Below are positions 1-12,308 of a DNA stretch of 64,000 nt, piece after piece. The notes under the pieces are model-generated. The model was not told the DNA's origin, searched no databases, and was given only the letters and a program-made list of their open reading frames with translations. Source of the stretch: Kitasatospora cinereorecta (GTDB lineage Bacteria > Actinomycetota > Actinomycetes > Streptomycetales > Streptomycetaceae); contig NZ_JAMZDX010000001.1 in assembly GCF_024172095.1 (NCBI RefSeq), positions 90,001 through 154,000 of the forward strand, given 5' to 3'. The stretch's first letter is position 1; every line of letters begins with the position of its first letter. The position numbers and the translations under genes are program-made.

Positions 1-111
1 CGTTGTTGGGTCCTGAGGGAACGGAAGTTGCCTCATGGAGTGCCGGTCCCATGCCTGTTCGGGTGGGTGTCTGGTCGTTGTTTGAGAACTGCACAGTGGA
101 CGCGAGCATCT
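1..111 (+). other. 3' part of the 16S-23S internal transcribed spacer
   Basis: This is non-coding sequence directly before the 23S gene. No tRNA is seen in it, as expected for Streptomyces rRNA operons. Positions 93-108 are perfectly complementary to 3225-3240 beyond the 3' end of 23S, forming the processing stalk cut by an RNase III-type enzyme. The 16S gene lies upstream, outside the window. Confidence 0.85.
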
Positions 112-3231
<3,120 letters not shown>

Positions 3232-3291
3232 GTCCACTGTGTTGTTCTGAAACAACGACCGCCCTGCCGGCGGGTCGACAGTTTCATAGTG

Positions 3292-3409
3292 TTTCGGTGG
3301 TCATAGCGTGAGGGAAACGCCCGGTTACATTCCGAACCCGGAAGCTAAGCCTCACAGCGCCGATGGTACTGCAGGGGGGACCCTGTGGGAGAGTAGGACG
3401 CCGCCGAAC
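3292..3409 (+). rRNA. rrf: 5S ribosomal RNA
   Basis: The gene begins about 60 bases after 23S and carries the typical actinomycete 5S sequence, including CCGAACCCGGAAGCTAAG (about 3332) and the closing pair of TTCGGTGG near the start with CCGCCGAA at the end. It is the last gene of the rRNA operon, before a strong terminator. Confidence 0.95.
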
Positions 3410-3423
3410 AATTCTTCAGAAAT

Positions 3424-3456
3424 AGCCCCTCCCGGGGAGACCGGGAGGGGCTTTTC
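3424..3456 (+). terminator. Rho-independent terminator of the rRNA operon
   Basis: A perfect 12-bp stem (3424-3435 with 3441-3452) encloses a five-base loop and is followed by a short T run at 3452-3455. It separates the rRNA operon from mshD. Confidence 0.9.
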
Positions 3457-3524
3457 GCATTTCCGGGCCCGGTTACAGGTGGGCGGCCTCCGCAAGCCGC
3501 GGGCTTCGGCATAGGGTCGGCGTC

Positions 3525-4457
3525 ATGGACATCTCTGAGACTGTGTCAGCGGACGCCCCCAGCGGGATCGACGTCACCGACAGCCTGAGCGCCGAGCAGT
3601 TGGCGGCGGCCCGGGCGGTTCTCGCCGCCGCGGTGGAGGCGGACGGCCGGGAGGCGGTGTCGGAGGCGGGTCGGCTCCGGCTGCGGGCGGACGACCCGCG
3701 GGCCGGGGTCCGGCACCTGATCCAGACTGCGACGGGCAGCCCGCTCGGGTACGCGCAGATCGAAGCCGGCGAGAGCGAGGGCGGAGGCAGGAGCACGGTC
3801 GAGCTCACCGTCCACCCCGCCCACCGCGGTGCCGGTCACGGCCGTGCGCTGGTGGATGCGGTCCTCCGCGAGGCGGGCGGCGCCGTGGACTTCTGGTCGC
3901 ACGGCGGTCACCCTGCGGCGCGGCACCTGGCGCAGTCGTACGGGGCGGAGCTGGTCCGGGAGCTGCGGCAGATGCGGCGAACGGCGGACGCTCCCGAGGA
4001 GCAGCCGTTGCCGGCCGGTGTGACGCTGCGGACCTTCCGGCCGGGGGAGGACGACGAGGCGTGGCTGGCGCTGAACGCTGCGGCGTTCGCGCACCACCCG
4101 GAGCAGGGCTCGTGGACGCGGGCGGACCTGGCGGACCGGCTCGCGGAGCCGTGGTTCGATCCGGCGGGGTTCTTCCTGGCGGACCGGGACGGGCAGCTGG
4201 TGGGCTTCCACTGGACGAAGGTCCACCCGGAGGGCCTGGGCGAGGTGTACGTGGTGGGGGTGGCGCCGTCGGAGCAGGGCAGCGGGCTGGGGCGGGCGCT
4301 GACCGCGACGGGTCTGCGGCACCTGATCCTGGACCGGAAGCTGGCGACCGTACTTCTCTATGTCGATGCCGACAATCCGGCCGCGGTGCGGGTATATGAA
4401 CGGTTGGGATTCACCATCCACGAGGTGGACCTGATGTACCGGGTCCAGGTGGTGTGA
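3525..4457 (+). CDS. mshD: Mycothiol synthase (acetyl-CoA:Cys-GlcN-Ins acetyltransferase)
   Basis: A 310-residue protein made of two GNAT acetyltransferase folds, the architecture of MshD, which acetylates the cysteinyl amine in the last step of mycothiol synthesis in the cytosol. Each half has an acetyl-CoA-binding motif A: VHPAHRGAGHGRAL (about 97-110) and VAPSEQGSGLGRAL (about 246-259). The C-terminal half, which is catalytic in the family, ends with the typical NPAAVRVYERLGF segment. The length matches the family. A TAGGGT hexamer at 3512-3517 lies eight bases before ATG and there is no convincing ribosome-binding site, so the mRNA may be leaderless. Mycothiol is specific to actinobacteria, which supports the taxonomic call. 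Confidence 0.93.
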   Translation: MDISETVSADAPSGIDVTDSLSAEQLAAARAVLAAAVEADGREAVSEAGRLRLRADDPRAGVRHLIQTATGSPLGYAQIEAGESEGGGRSTVELTVHPAHRGAGHGRALVDAVLREAGGAVDFWSHGGHPAARHLAQSYGAELVRELRQMRRTADAPEEQPLPAGVTLRTFRPGEDDEAWLALNAAAFAHHPEQGSWTRADLADRLAEPWFDPAGFFLADRDGQLVGFHWTKVHPEGLGEVYVVGVAPSEQGSGLGRALTATGLRHLILDRKLATVLLYVDADNPAAVRVYERLGFTIHEVDLMYRVQVV

Positions 4458-4527
4458 GCCGGACGGAAGCCCTGTCCGCATTCAGCCACAGGGGTGACCG
4501 CGTCAGCTTTCCTCCTGGCCATGCGGT

Positions 4528-4549
4528 GTTTACCGTGGATTCAATTGAC
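4528..4549 (+). promoter_or_regulatory. Possible weak PHO box before ppk
   Basis: GTTTACC at 4528-4534 is followed 11 bases later by ATTCAAT at 4539-4545. The 11-base spacing is that of PhoP direct-repeat units in Streptomyces, but only the first unit is close to GTTCACC. PhoP control of ppk is known in streptomycetes, which makes the weak match worth recording. Confidence 0.3.
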
Positions 4550-4728
4550 GCCGCGAAGATCACAGGATGACGTCCGTATTGCCCCGTCCCCGGGCTCCTC
4601 GCCTCGTGGCCGGCCTGGCGCCGACCGCGCCGGGCGGGTTCGCTTGGGGGTGGGGCGACGAGGACGCGGCGGACGGTCCGCGACCTTCGCCCCGCCCGGA
4701 CCGTGCCCCGCAGGAGGAGCTGGAACCG

Positions 4729-7140
4729 ATGAGCATCCCGCGCCCCGTCTCCGAGTCGGCCGAGAAGGCCGATGCGAAGTCCGGCCGCGCCGGCGGCACG
4801 CCGCGCGCCGGCGGTACCAAGGCCAGGTCGTCCACCCGTTCGGCCGCCAAGCCGGCGGTGAAGTCGCCGGCGAAGTCCGCCGTGAAGCCGGCGGCCGGGA
4901 CCGAGGCCGCGGTCGAGGGCGCTCCGGAGGGCACCGGTACGGCCGCCCCCGCCGCGGCCACCACCGCCCTGCCGGCCGCCGTGTCGGCAGCTCTCGGGCT
5001 GGCTGCCGCGGACGGTCAGCCGGCCGCCGGGTCGGGAGCCCAGGGCGGCGCCCAGGCGGCCGAGGCGGAGCTGCCGCAGGGCCGGTTCCTGGACCGCGAG
5101 CGCAGCTGGCTGGCGTTCAACGAGCGGGTGCTGGAGCTGGCGGAGGACCCGGAGATCCCGCTGCTGGAGCGGGCCAAGTTCCTGGCGATCTTCGCGTCCA
5201 ACCTGGACGAGTTCTTCATGGTCCGGGTGGCCGGGCTGAAGCGGCGGATCGCCACCGGGGTGGCCCAGCGCAGCGCGTCCGGCCTGCAGCCGCGCGAGGT
5301 GCTGGACCTGATCTGGCGCCGTTCGCGGGAGCTGATGGCGCGGCACGCGGCGACCTTCCAACAGGAGGTGCTGCCGGACCTGGCGGCCGAGGGGATCGAG
5401 CTGGTCCGCTGGCCGGAGTTGGCGGAGAAGGAGCAGGTGCGCCTGCACACGCTGTTCCGCCAGCAGATCTTCCCGGTGCTGACGCCGTTGGCGGTCGATC
5501 CGGCGCACCCGTTCCCGTACATATCGGGTCTGTCGTTGAACCTCGCCGTGGTGGTGCGCAACCCGGTCTCCGGGCACAAGCACTTCGCCCGGGTGAAGGT
5601 TCCGCAGTCGCTGTCCCGGTTCCTGGAGGCGTCGCCGCAGCGGTACGTGCCGCTGGAGGACGTGATGGGGGCGCACCTGGAGGAGCTCTTCCCGGGGATG
5701 GAGGTGCTCGCCCACCACGCCTTCCGGGTCACCCGCAACGAGGACCTGGAGGTGGAGGAGGACGACACCGAGAACATCCTCAAGGCGCTGGAGAAGGAGC
5801 TCATGCGGCGCCGGTTCGGCCCGCCGGTGCGGCTCGAGGTGGAGGAGTCGATCGACCCCTACATCCTCGACCTGCTGGTGCGCGAGCTGAACATCACCGA
5901 GGCTGAGGTCTTCCCGCTGCCGGGGCCGCTGGACCTGACCGGTCTGTTCGGGATCGCGGACCTGGACCGGCCGGAGCTGAAGTACCCGAAGTTCGTGGCG
6001 GGCACCGCGCGCGGGCTGACCGACGTCGAGTCGGCGTCCCAGCCGGACATCTTCGCGGCGATGCGCGAGCGGGACGTGCTGCTGCACCACCCGTACGACT
6101 CCTTCTCGACCTCGGTGCAGGCCTTCCTGGAGCAGGCGGCGGCCGACCCGCACGTGCTGGCGATCAAGCAGACGCTGTACCGGACCTCGGGCGACTCGCC
6201 GATCGTGGACGCGCTGATCGACGCGGCCGAGTCCGGCAAGCAGGTGCTGGTGCTGGTCGAGATCAAGGCGCGCTTCGACGAGCAGGCCAACATCAAGTGG
6301 GCCCGCAAGCTGGAGGAGGCCGGCTGCCACGTGGTCTACGGCCTGATCGGGCTGAAGACGCACTGCAAGCTGTCGCTGGTGGTCCGGCAGGAGGGCGAGA
6401 CACTGCGGCGGTACTCGCACGTCGGCACCGGCAACTACCACCCGAAGACGGCGCGGCTGTACGAGGACCTGGGGCTGCTGACCAGCGACCCGCAGGTGGG
6501 GGCGGACCTGAGCGACCTGTTCAACCGGCTGTCCGGCTACAGCCGCCGGGAGTCCTACCGCCGGCTGCTGACCGCGCCGCGCGGGCTGCGGGACGGGCTG
6601 CTGTCGCGGATCAACGGGGAGATCGCGCACCACCGGGCGGGCCGTCCGGCGTACGTGAAGCTCAAGGTCAACTCGATCGTCGACGAGGTCGTCATCGACG
6701 CGCTGTACCGGGCCTCGCAGGCCGGGGTGCCGGTGGACGTGTGGGTGCGCGGCATCTGTGCGATCCGGCCGGGGGTGCAGGGACTGAGCGAGAACATCCG
6801 GGTGCGCTCGATCCTGGGCCGCTTCCTGGAGCACTCGCGGGTGTTCGTGTTCGGCAACGGCGGCGATCCGGAGGTGTGGATCGGCAGCGCCGACATGATG
6901 CACCGCAACCTGGACCGGCGGATCGAGGCGCTGGTACGGGTGGCCGATCCGGCGCAGCGGGCGGAGCTGTCCGGCCTGCTGGACCTGGGGGTGTCGGACG
7001 AGACCGACTCCTGGCACCTGGGGCCGGACGGTTCGTGGACCCGGCACTCGCAGGACGCCGAGGGCCGCCCGCTGCGGCACGTCCAGGACCTGCTGATCGA
7101 TTCGCGTCGCCGCAACCGCATCGCGTCGGCCGCCCGCTAG
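4729..7140 (+). CDS. ppk: Polyphosphate kinase
   Basis: Polyphosphate kinase 1 reversibly transfers the gamma-phosphate of ATP to polyphosphate. The product is 803 residues from the chosen start. The first 115 or so residues are a low-complexity Ala/Lys/Pro/Thr extension. The PPK1 N-terminal domain then begins at [19 protein letters not shown]. The catalytic region contains [19 protein letters not shown], which holds the autophosphorylated histidine, and the second conserved histidine region [16 protein letters not shown] 4729 is preferred because AGGAGG lies 11 bases upstream; an in-frame ATG at 4567 would add 54 residues of non-conserved sequence and has only a poor ribosome-binding site. 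It is followed by a hairpin and then a CHAD gene, a standard actinobacterial arrangement. Confidence 0.95.
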   Translation: MSIPRPVSESAEKADAKSGRAGGTPRAGGTKARSSTRSAAKPAVKSPAKSAVKPAAGTEAAVEGAPEGTGTAAPAAATTALPAAVSAALGLAAADGQPAAGSGAQGGAQAAEAELPQGRFLDRERSWLAFNERVLELAEDPEIPLLERAKFLAIFASNLDEFFMVRVAGLKRRIATGVAQRSASGLQPREVLDLIWRRSRELMARHAATFQQEVLPDLAAEGIELVRWPELAEKEQVRLHTLFRQQIFPVLTPLAVDPAHPFPYISGLSLNLAVVVRNPVSGHKHFARVKVPQSLSRFLEASPQRYVPLEDVMGAHLEELFPGMEVLAHHAFRVTRNEDLEVEEDDTENILKALEKELMRRRFGPPVRLEVEESIDPYILDLLVRELNITEAEVFPLPGPLDLTGLFGIADLDRPELKYPKFVAGTARGLTDVESASQPDIFAAMRERDVLLHHPYDSFSTSVQAFLEQAAADPHVLAIKQTLYRTSGDSPIVDALIDAAESGKQVLVLVEIKARFDEQANIKWARKLEEAGCHVVYGLIGLKTHCKLSLVVRQEGETLRRYSHVGTGNYHPKTARLYEDLGLLTSDPQVGADLSDLFNRLSGYSRRESYRRLLTAPRGLRDGLLSRINGEIAHHRAGRPAYVKLKVNSIVDEVVIDALYRASQAGVPVDVWVRGICAIRPGVQGLSENIRVRSILGRFLEHSRVFVFGNGGDPEVWIGSADMMHRNLDRRIEALVRVADPAQRAELSGLLDLGVSDETDSWHLGPDGSWTRHSQDAEGRPLRHVQDLLIDSRRRNRIASAAR

Positions 7141-7155
7141 GCGGGGTGACGCGCA

Positions 7156-7184
7156 GCCCGCGCCGGCGTGCGACCGGCGCGGGC
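7156..7184 (+). terminator. Hairpin after ppk
   Basis: An 11-bp GC-rich perfect stem (7156-7166 with 7174-7184) has a seven-base loop and no T run. It sits between ppk and the CHAD gene and may terminate or only attenuate transcription. Confidence 0.6.
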
Positions 7185-7237
7185 CTTCAGGCCCGGGGCA
7201 GTGGGGTCCCGGGACGAAATCGGGGAGAGCCACAGCC

Positions 7238-8308
7238 ATGACCGATGCGCCGACGACGGCACCGGTGGCGCCTGCAGAGTCTGCGACCTCCGTGGGGGAG
7301 GTGCTGGCCGGGTACCTGACCGCCCAGGCGGGCGCGTTCCTGCGCGCGCTGCCCCAGGCAGTGGGCGAGGCGGGGTCCAGACCGGGTGCGCTTCCGGCGT
7401 CGGCGGCGGCCGCGGACGACCTGCTGCGGTCGGTGCGCCGGGTGGGCGGTGCGCTGCACACCTTCGGGGCGGCGTTCGACCCGGCGTGGGCGCAGGAGTC
7501 GCGGACGGAGCTGCGCTGGCTGCTCAACCTGCTCGCCCAGGAGCCGGCGTACCAGCGGCGGTCGACGCGGCTGCTGGCGGCGCTGGACTCGCTGGCGGAC
7601 ACCGATCCGGCGGGGCCGGGGATGCTGGCCGGGCACGCGGGGGCGCCGAAGGCGCGGGCGCTGCTGGACCGGCAGCTGACCCTGGCTCGGACCCGGGTGC
7701 ACACGGTGTTGCTGCAGGAGTTGCGCTCGGCCCGGCTGCACGCGCTGGCCGACCGGATGACGCTGCTGTCGGGCGACGTGCCGCTGCTGGACGGGGAGGC
7801 GTCGGCGCCGGCCGAGGCGCTGCTGCCCCGGGCGGGGGCGGCTCTGGCGGCGCTGTCGGCGGGGGCGGAGCGGCTGCCGCTGCAGCGGGCGGCGGTGCCG
7901 TACGGCGGGGGCGGGCTGCACCGGCTGGGGACGGCGGCGGACGTCCGGGGGCCGGTGGCGGACGCGGAGACGGCGGTGGCGGCGGACGACGCGCCGTGGC
8001 TGCGGGCCCGGATCCTGCTGAAGCGGGCCCGGTACGCGCTGGAGGTGTGCGGTGCGCCGGTGCCGGAGCTGGACGGTCTCGACCGGGTGCTGGGGCGGCA
8101 CCAGGAGGCGGCGGACGCGGCGGTGACGGCGGCGACGGCGGCGCGGACGCCGCGGATCACCCCGGCGACGGCGTACGTGCTCGGCGTGGTGCATGCTGAT
8201 CAACGACTCGAGGTGGAGGCGGCGAGGTACGCCTTCGGGCAGCAGTGGCCCGGCCTCGCCCCCGGCCTGGGCGGTTGGGAGGGTCCGCCGGCACCACGGA
8301 AGGCTTGA
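7238..8308 (+). CDS. CHAD domain protein
   Basis: A 356-residue all-helical CHAD-type protein. CHAD proteins bind inorganic polyphosphate through conserved basic and histidine residues, and the gene sits between ppk and a Nudix gene. Visible family features are the N-terminal helix SVRRVGGALHTF (about 68-79), ELRWLLNLL (about 90-98) and the late motif RARILLKRARYALEV (about 253-267). The histidines that usually start the two VHxxRVxxRR-like helices are missing here, so this may be a divergent member with altered polyphosphate binding. A GGGGAGA ribosome-binding site precedes the ATG. The following Nudix gene starts within a few bases of its stop, implying cotranscription and coupling. Confidence 0.82.
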   Translation: MTDAPTTAPVAPAESATSVGEVLAGYLTAQAGAFLRALPQAVGEAGSRPGALPASAAAADDLLRSVRRVGGALHTFGAAFDPAWAQESRTELRWLLNLLAQEPAYQRRSTRLLAALDSLADTDPAGPGMLAGHAGAPKARALLDRQLTLARTRVHTVLLQELRSARLHALADRMTLLSGDVPLLDGEASAPAEALLPRAGAALAALSAGAERLPLQRAAVPYGGGGLHRLGTAADVRGPVADAETAVAADDAPWLRARILLKRARYALEVCGAPVPELDGLDRVLGRHQEAADAAVTAATAARTPRITPATAYVLGVVHADQRLEVEAARYAFGQQWPGLAPGLGGWEGPPAPRKA

Positions 8309-8310
8309 TC

Positions 8311-8754
8311 TTGGGAGAGCGTCTGCACCTCGGGCCGACCGTGCTGGCGGCCGGGGCGGTGCTGTGGGTGCCGGGGCCGCCGAAGAAGAACGGCCGGGGG
8401 TGGAAGAAGCCCAGGATCGCGCTGATCCACCGGCCGAAGTACGACGACTGGAGCCTGCCGAAGGGCAAGTTGGAGCCCGGGGAGGGCTGGCGGGCGGCGG
8501 CGGTGCGCGAGGTCCGCGAGGAGACCGGGATGAACTGCGTGCTGGGGGCGGAGCTGCCGGCCCAGCACTACCTCGCGCAGGGGCGGCCGAAGGAGGTCCG
8601 GTACTGGTCGGCGGTGCCGGTCGGCGGGGCGTTCCGGCCGAACCGGGAGGTGGACCTGCTGGAGTGGCTGCCGCCGCGGAAGGCGAGGGAGCGGCTGTCG
8701 CACGTGCGCGACCGGGTGCTGGTGGACGCGCTGTTGGAGCAGTTGGGGCGCTGA
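8311..8754 (+). CDS. Nudix hydrolase (MutT1-like)
   Basis: The Nudix box GX5EX7REUXEEXGU is complete: G-KLEPG-E-GWRAAAV-REVREETGM (about residues 52-74). The family hydrolyses nucleoside diphosphates linked to other groups. Relatives beside ppk resemble the N-terminal half of mycobacterial MutT1 (8-oxo-dGTP, diadenosine polyphosphates), but the C-terminal histidine phosphatase domain of MutT1 is absent, so the exact substrate is open. TTG 8311 is chosen as start because GGAAGG lies at 8298-8303 with ideal seven-base spacing and the domain begins at once. An in-frame ATG at 8245 would run inside the CHAD gene. Length from TTG is 147 residues. Confidence 0.85.
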   Translation: MGERLHLGPTVLAAGAVLWVPGPPKKNGRGWKKPRIALIHRPKYDDWSLPKGKLEPGEGWRAAAVREVREETGMNCVLGAELPAQHYLAQGRPKEVRYWSAVPVGGAFRPNREVDLLEWLPPRKARERLSHVRDRVLVDALLEQLGR

Positions 8755-8833
8755 GCCGGGCCGTTGATCGCTCCGCGCCCTTGCCGTGACGCAACCGTTA
8801 CTACCGTCCCGGGATTCCTGACATCCGTCCGAG

Positions 8834-8855
8834 GTTCACTGTCCGTTCACTTGCG
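8834..8855 (+). promoter_or_regulatory. PHO box (PhoP-binding direct repeat) of the pst operon
   Basis: Two exact copies of GTTCACT, at 8834-8840 and 8845-8851, lie 11 bases apart. This is the core of the Streptomyces PhoP operator (GTTCACC-like units every 11 bases). It lies 83-104 bases before the pstS start, the expected place for activation under phosphate starvation. The phoRP genes are not in the window. Confidence 0.85.
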
Positions 8856-8937
8856 TCCGCCTGATGCGTCACCTGCCGTGCCTAACTTCGGGACTACCGG
8901 AGGGCCGGAAGGGCCCCGCTCAGAAAGGGACAACCCT

Positions 8938-10068
8938 GTGAAGCTCCAGCGGAACGGCCGCTCCAAGGCCCTCGCCATCGGTGCCGTGGCGCTCGTCAGC
9001 ACGCTGTCGCTCGCCGCGTGCGGCACCGACGACAACTCGTCCGGTGGCACCGGTGGCGCCTCCGCCTCCGCCTCCAAGGCCGCCATCGCCTGTGCCAAGG
9101 GCGGCCAGCTCCTCGCTGCCGGTTCCACCGCGCAGGCCAACGCGATCGACGTCTGGAAGGCCGCCTACAGCGCCGCCTGCAACGGCACCACCATCACCTA
9201 CGGCGGTGGCGGCTCCGGCGCCGGTGTCCAGCAGTTCAACCAGGGCAAGGTCGCCTTCGCCGGCTCCGACTCGGCCCTCAAGCCGGCCGAGGTCGACGCC
9301 TCGAAGCAGGTCTGCACCGGCGGCCAGGGCATCAACGTCCCGATGGTCGGCGGCCTGATCTCGATCGTCTTCAACGTCGACGGCGTGGACAAGCTGGTCC
9401 TCGACGCCCCGACCCTGGCGAAGATCTTCGACTCGCAGATCACCAAGTGGAACGACCCGGCCATCGCCGCCCTGAACCCGGGCGTGACCCTGCCGGCCGC
9501 CGACATCCAGGCGATCCACCGCTCGGACGACTCCGGCACCACCGACAACCTGACCAAGTACCTGTCCAAGGCCGGCAACGGCGCCTGGAAGTACCCGTCC
9601 GCCAAGACCTGGGCCGGCCAGGGCGGCCAGTCCGCGAACGGCTCCGCCGGTGTCGCGGCCCAGGTGAAGCAGGTCAAGAACTCGATCAGCTACGTCGAGC
9701 TCTCCTTCGCCCAGACCAACAAGCTGAACAGCGCCTCCATCGCGACCGGCGCCTCCAAGCCGGTCGAGGCGACCGCCGCCAACGCCGCCACCACCCTGGC
9801 CACCGCCAAGCCGGCCGGTACCGGTGCCGACCTGGCGCTGACCATCGACTACACGACCAAGGAAGAGGGCGCCTACCCGCTCACCCTGGTCACCTACGAG
9901 ATCGTCTGCGACAAGGGCAACAAGGCGGACGGCCTGGAGCTGCTGAAGTCCTTCCTGGCCTACACCGCCAGCGACGCCGGCCAGCAGGCCATCGGCGCCA
10001 CGGGCTACGTCCCGCTGCCGAAGGACCTGGCCGCCAAGGTCCAGAGCACGGTCGCCGCGCTCGCCTGA
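8938..10068 (+). CDS. pstS: High-affinity phosphate-binding lipoprotein PstS
   Basis: The extracellular phosphate-binding component of the Pst ABC importer, 376 residues from GTG 8938. GAAAGGGA lies just upstream as ribosome-binding site. The protein starts with a basic n-region and a hydrophobic stretch ending in the lipobox LAAC (cysteine at about residue 28), followed by a Ser/Gly linker. Phosphate-binding signatures are visible: LLAAGSTAQ near the N-terminus, YGGGGSGAGVQQF, FAGSDSAL, and HRSDDSGTTDNLTKYL. Upstream reading-frame extensions to 8764 are rejected because they precede the signal peptide and cover the PHO box. The pst genes follow after a strong hairpin that probably allows more PstS than transporter to be made. 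Confidence 0.97.
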   Translation: MKLQRNGRSKALAIGAVALVSTLSLAACGTDDNSSGGTGGASASASKAAIACAKGGQLLAAGSTAQANAIDVWKAAYSAACNGTTITYGGGGSGAGVQQFNQGKVAFAGSDSALKPAEVDASKQVCTGGQGINVPMVGGLISIVFNVDGVDKLVLDAPTLAKIFDSQITKWNDPAIAALNPGVTLPAADIQAIHRSDDSGTTDNLTKYLSKAGNGAWKYPSAKTWAGQGGQSANGSAGVAAQVKQVKNSISYVELSFAQTNKLNSASIATGASKPVEATAANAATTLATAKPAGTGADLALTIDYTTKEEGAYPLTLVTYEIVCDKGNKADGLELLKSFLAYTASDAGQQAIGATGYVPLPKDLAAKVQSTVAALA

Positions 10069-10077
10069 CCCTGAGCC

Positions 10078-10121
10078 CGGCCGGGCGGCCCCCGAAGGAG
10101 GGGGGCGGGGCCGCCCGGCCG
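10078..10121 (+). terminator. Attenuating hairpin between pstS and pstC
   Basis: A perfect 15-bp GC stem (10078-10092 with 10107-10121) lies ten bases after the pstS stop. There is no T run. Such a structure can stabilise the pstS segment or partly terminate transcription, giving excess binding protein over PstC, PstA and PstB. Confidence 0.7.
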
Positions 10122-10216
10122 CACGTCTCACCGACATCAGAACAACGACCGTCCGGGGCACCGCCGCCAGGTGCCGCCCTCCACGGGGCTGCGCCGCCAG
10201 ACCGGAGTAAACGATC

Positions 10217-11200
10217 ATGACTTCATCACCCCCTGCCACCTCCGAGGGCAGGGTCCGCCGACGCCGGGGCGACAGCCGCCTCGGTGACGCCGTGTTCTTC
10301 AACCTCTCCCGGGGCTCGGGCATCCTGCTGCTGGCCGTCATGGCCGCCATCGCGGGCTTCCTGGCCTACCGTTCCGGGATCGCCCTGTCCAAGAACCAGG
10401 GCAACTTCCTCACCACCTTCGAGTGGACACCGGACGCCGCCCATCCCAAGTTCGGCATCGCCGTGCTGGCCTTCGGCACCCTGGTCTCCGCGCTGATCGC
10501 GATGATCATCGCGGTGCCGGTCGCGGTCGGCATCGCCCTGTTCATCTCGCACTACGCGCCGCGCCGGATCGCCCAGCCCTTCGCCTACCTGGTGGACCTG
10601 CTGGCCGCGGTCCCGTCCATCGTCTACGGCCTGTGGGGCGTGCTCTTCCTGGTCCCGCACATGGACGGTCTGACCCGCTGGATGGACCAGTACCTGGGCT
10701 GGACGTACATCTTCGACCAGAGCAAGTCGGGGGTCCCGCCGCGCACCCTGTTCACCGTCGGCGTGCTGCTGGCGATCATGGTCCTGCCGATCATCACCGC
10801 GGTCACCCGCGAGGTCTTCCGCCAGGTCCCGCGGATGCACGAGGAAGCGGCCCTCGCCCTCGGCGCCACCCGCTGGGAGATGGTCCGCACCGCCGTGCTG
10901 CCCTTCGGCCGCCCCGGCATCATCTCGGCCTCGATGCTCGGCCTCGGCCGCGCCCTCGGCGAGACCATCGCCGTGGCCACCGTGCTCTCCACCAACAGCG
11001 TCCTGTCGCTGCACCTGCTCGACCCGGGCGGCGGCACCTTCGCCCAGAACATCGCCCTGAAGTTCAACGAGGCGCAGCCCTTCGGCCGCGACGCCCTGAT
11101 GGCCTCCGGCCTCGTCCTGTTCGTGATCACCCTGGTGGTGAACGGCGTGGCCCGACTGATCATCGCCCGCCGCAAGGAGTACTCGGGGGCCAACGCATGA
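10217..11200 (+). CDS. pstC: Phosphate ABC transporter permease PstC
   Basis: A 327-residue inner-membrane permease of the Pst importer. A hydrophobic segment at about 33-53 is followed by a periplasm-type loop and five further membrane segments typical of the MetI-like fold. The cytoplasmic EAA loop that contacts PstB is present as HEEAALALGATRWEMV (about 210-225). GGAG lies nine bases before ATG. The gene overlaps pstA by four bases (ATGA), indicating translational coupling. Confidence 0.96.
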   Translation: MTSSPPATSEGRVRRRRGDSRLGDAVFFNLSRGSGILLLAVMAAIAGFLAYRSGIALSKNQGNFLTTFEWTPDAAHPKFGIAVLAFGTLVSALIAMIIAVPVAVGIALFISHYAPRRIAQPFAYLVDLLAAVPSIVYGLWGVLFLVPHMDGLTRWMDQYLGWTYIFDQSKSGVPPRTLFTVGVLLAIMVLPIITAVTREVFRQVPRMHEEAALALGATRWEMVRTAVLPFGRPGIISASMLGLGRALGETIAVATVLSTNSVLSLHLLDPGGGTFAQNIALKFNEAQPFGRDALMASGLVLFVITLVVNGVARLIIARRKEYSGANA

Positions 11201-12267
11201 GCACCATGACCACCGCTCCGGCCCCGCAGCTGCGGCAGTCGCTGACCAACGGCCGACTGCCCAAGTGGGCCCCGGTCGCCGTCACCGTGCTGTCGATCGC
11301 GCTCGGCTGCGGCATCGGCGCCGCAGCCGGCCTGAAGAGCCACCTCCAGTGGGGCCTGATCTCCGCGCTGCTGTTCGTGGCCGTCAGCTACGCCGTGGCC
11401 GCCAAGGTCGAGGGCCGCCGACAGGCCAAGGACCGCTTCGCCACCTCGCTGGTGTGGGTCGCCTTCATCCTGGCCGTCGTCCCGCTCGCCGCGCTGACCT
11501 TCTACACGGTCCAGCAGGGCATCGCCGCGATCAACGGCAACTTCCTGACCCACTCGATGAAGGGCGTGGTCGCCTCCACCACTCCGGACGGCGGCATCTA
11601 CCACGCGATCATCGGCACCCTGCAGCAGGTTCTGCTGGCGACCTTGATCGCCGCCCCGATCGGCCTGCTCACCGCCGTCTACCTGGTGGAGTACGGCCGC
11701 GGCCGGCTCGCCAAGGCGGTCACCTTCTTCGTCGACGTCATGACGGGCATCCCGTCCGTCGTCGCCGGTCTGTTCATCCTCTCGCTCTGGAACATCGTCC
11801 TGGGCTTCGGCTACTCCGGCTTCTCCGGCAGCCTCGCGCTGGCCATCCTGATGATGCCGGTCGTGGTCCGCTCCACCGAGGAGATGCTCAAGCTCGTCCC
11901 GAACGAGCTCCGTGAGGCCTCGTACGCGCTCGGTGTGCCGAAGTGGAAGACCATCCTGCGGATCGTCCTCCCGACGGCCGTCGGCGGTATCACCACCGGT
12001 GTGATGCTGGCGGTCGCCCGCATCACCGGTGAGACCGCCCCGGTGATGATGCTGGTGTTCGGCTCCGACGTCATCAACAACGACCCGTTCAACAACCCTC
12101 AGCAGTCGCTGCCGCTCTACATCTGGCAGCAGTACTCGATGGTCAACAACGACTTCGGCTACCAGCGGGCCTGGGGTGCCGCGCTGGTCCTGATCGCCTT
12201 CGTGATGGCGCTCAACCTCGTGGCACGAGGGATCGCCCGCTGGCGCTCGCCCAAGTCCGGGCACTGA
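11197..12267 (+). CDS. pstA: Phosphate ABC transporter permease PstA
   Basis: The second permease subunit, 356 residues. The start is the ATG overlapping the pstC stop; a further ATG nine bases later is possible. The N-terminal part carries two membrane segments (about 25-44 and 46-65) and a polar link before the MetI-like permease domain, longer than in E. coli PstA but common in streptomycetes. The EAA loop is visible at [16 protein letters not shown] (about 238-253). pstB follows after 41 bases with a separate ribosome-binding site. Confidence 0.96.
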   Translation: MSTMTTAPAPQLRQSLTNGRLPKWAPVAVTVLSIALGCGIGAAAGLKSHLQWGLISALLFVAVSYAVAAKVEGRRQAKDRFATSLVWVAFILAVVPLAALTFYTVQQGIAAINGNFLTHSMKGVVASTTPDGGIYHAIIGTLQQVLLATLIAAPIGLLTAVYLVEYGRGRLAKAVTFFVDVMTGIPSVVAGLFILSLWNIVLGFGYSGFSGSLALAILMMPVVVRSTEEMLKLVPNELREASYALGVPKWKTILRIVLPTAVGGITTGVMLAVARITGETAPVMMLVFGSDVINNDPFNNPQQSLPLYIWQQYSMVNNDFGYQRAWGAALVLIAFVMALNLVARGIARWRSPKSGH

Positions 12268-12308
12268 CACCGACTGACGTACGAACAGACGAGAGAAGAC
12301 GAAAGATC

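Noticed and set aside
4567-4728. Upstream ATG for ppk (54 extra residues)
   Set aside because: It has a poor ribosome-binding site and Pro/Arg-rich unconserved sequence; ATG 4729 has AGGAGG upstream. It remains possible.
4411-8160. A 1249-codon open frame on the minus strand opposite ppk and the CHAD gene
   Set aside because: It is an antisense shadow: composition is Arg/Pro/Ala-rich without domains and the plus strand has clear ppk and CHAD motifs with proper codon bias.
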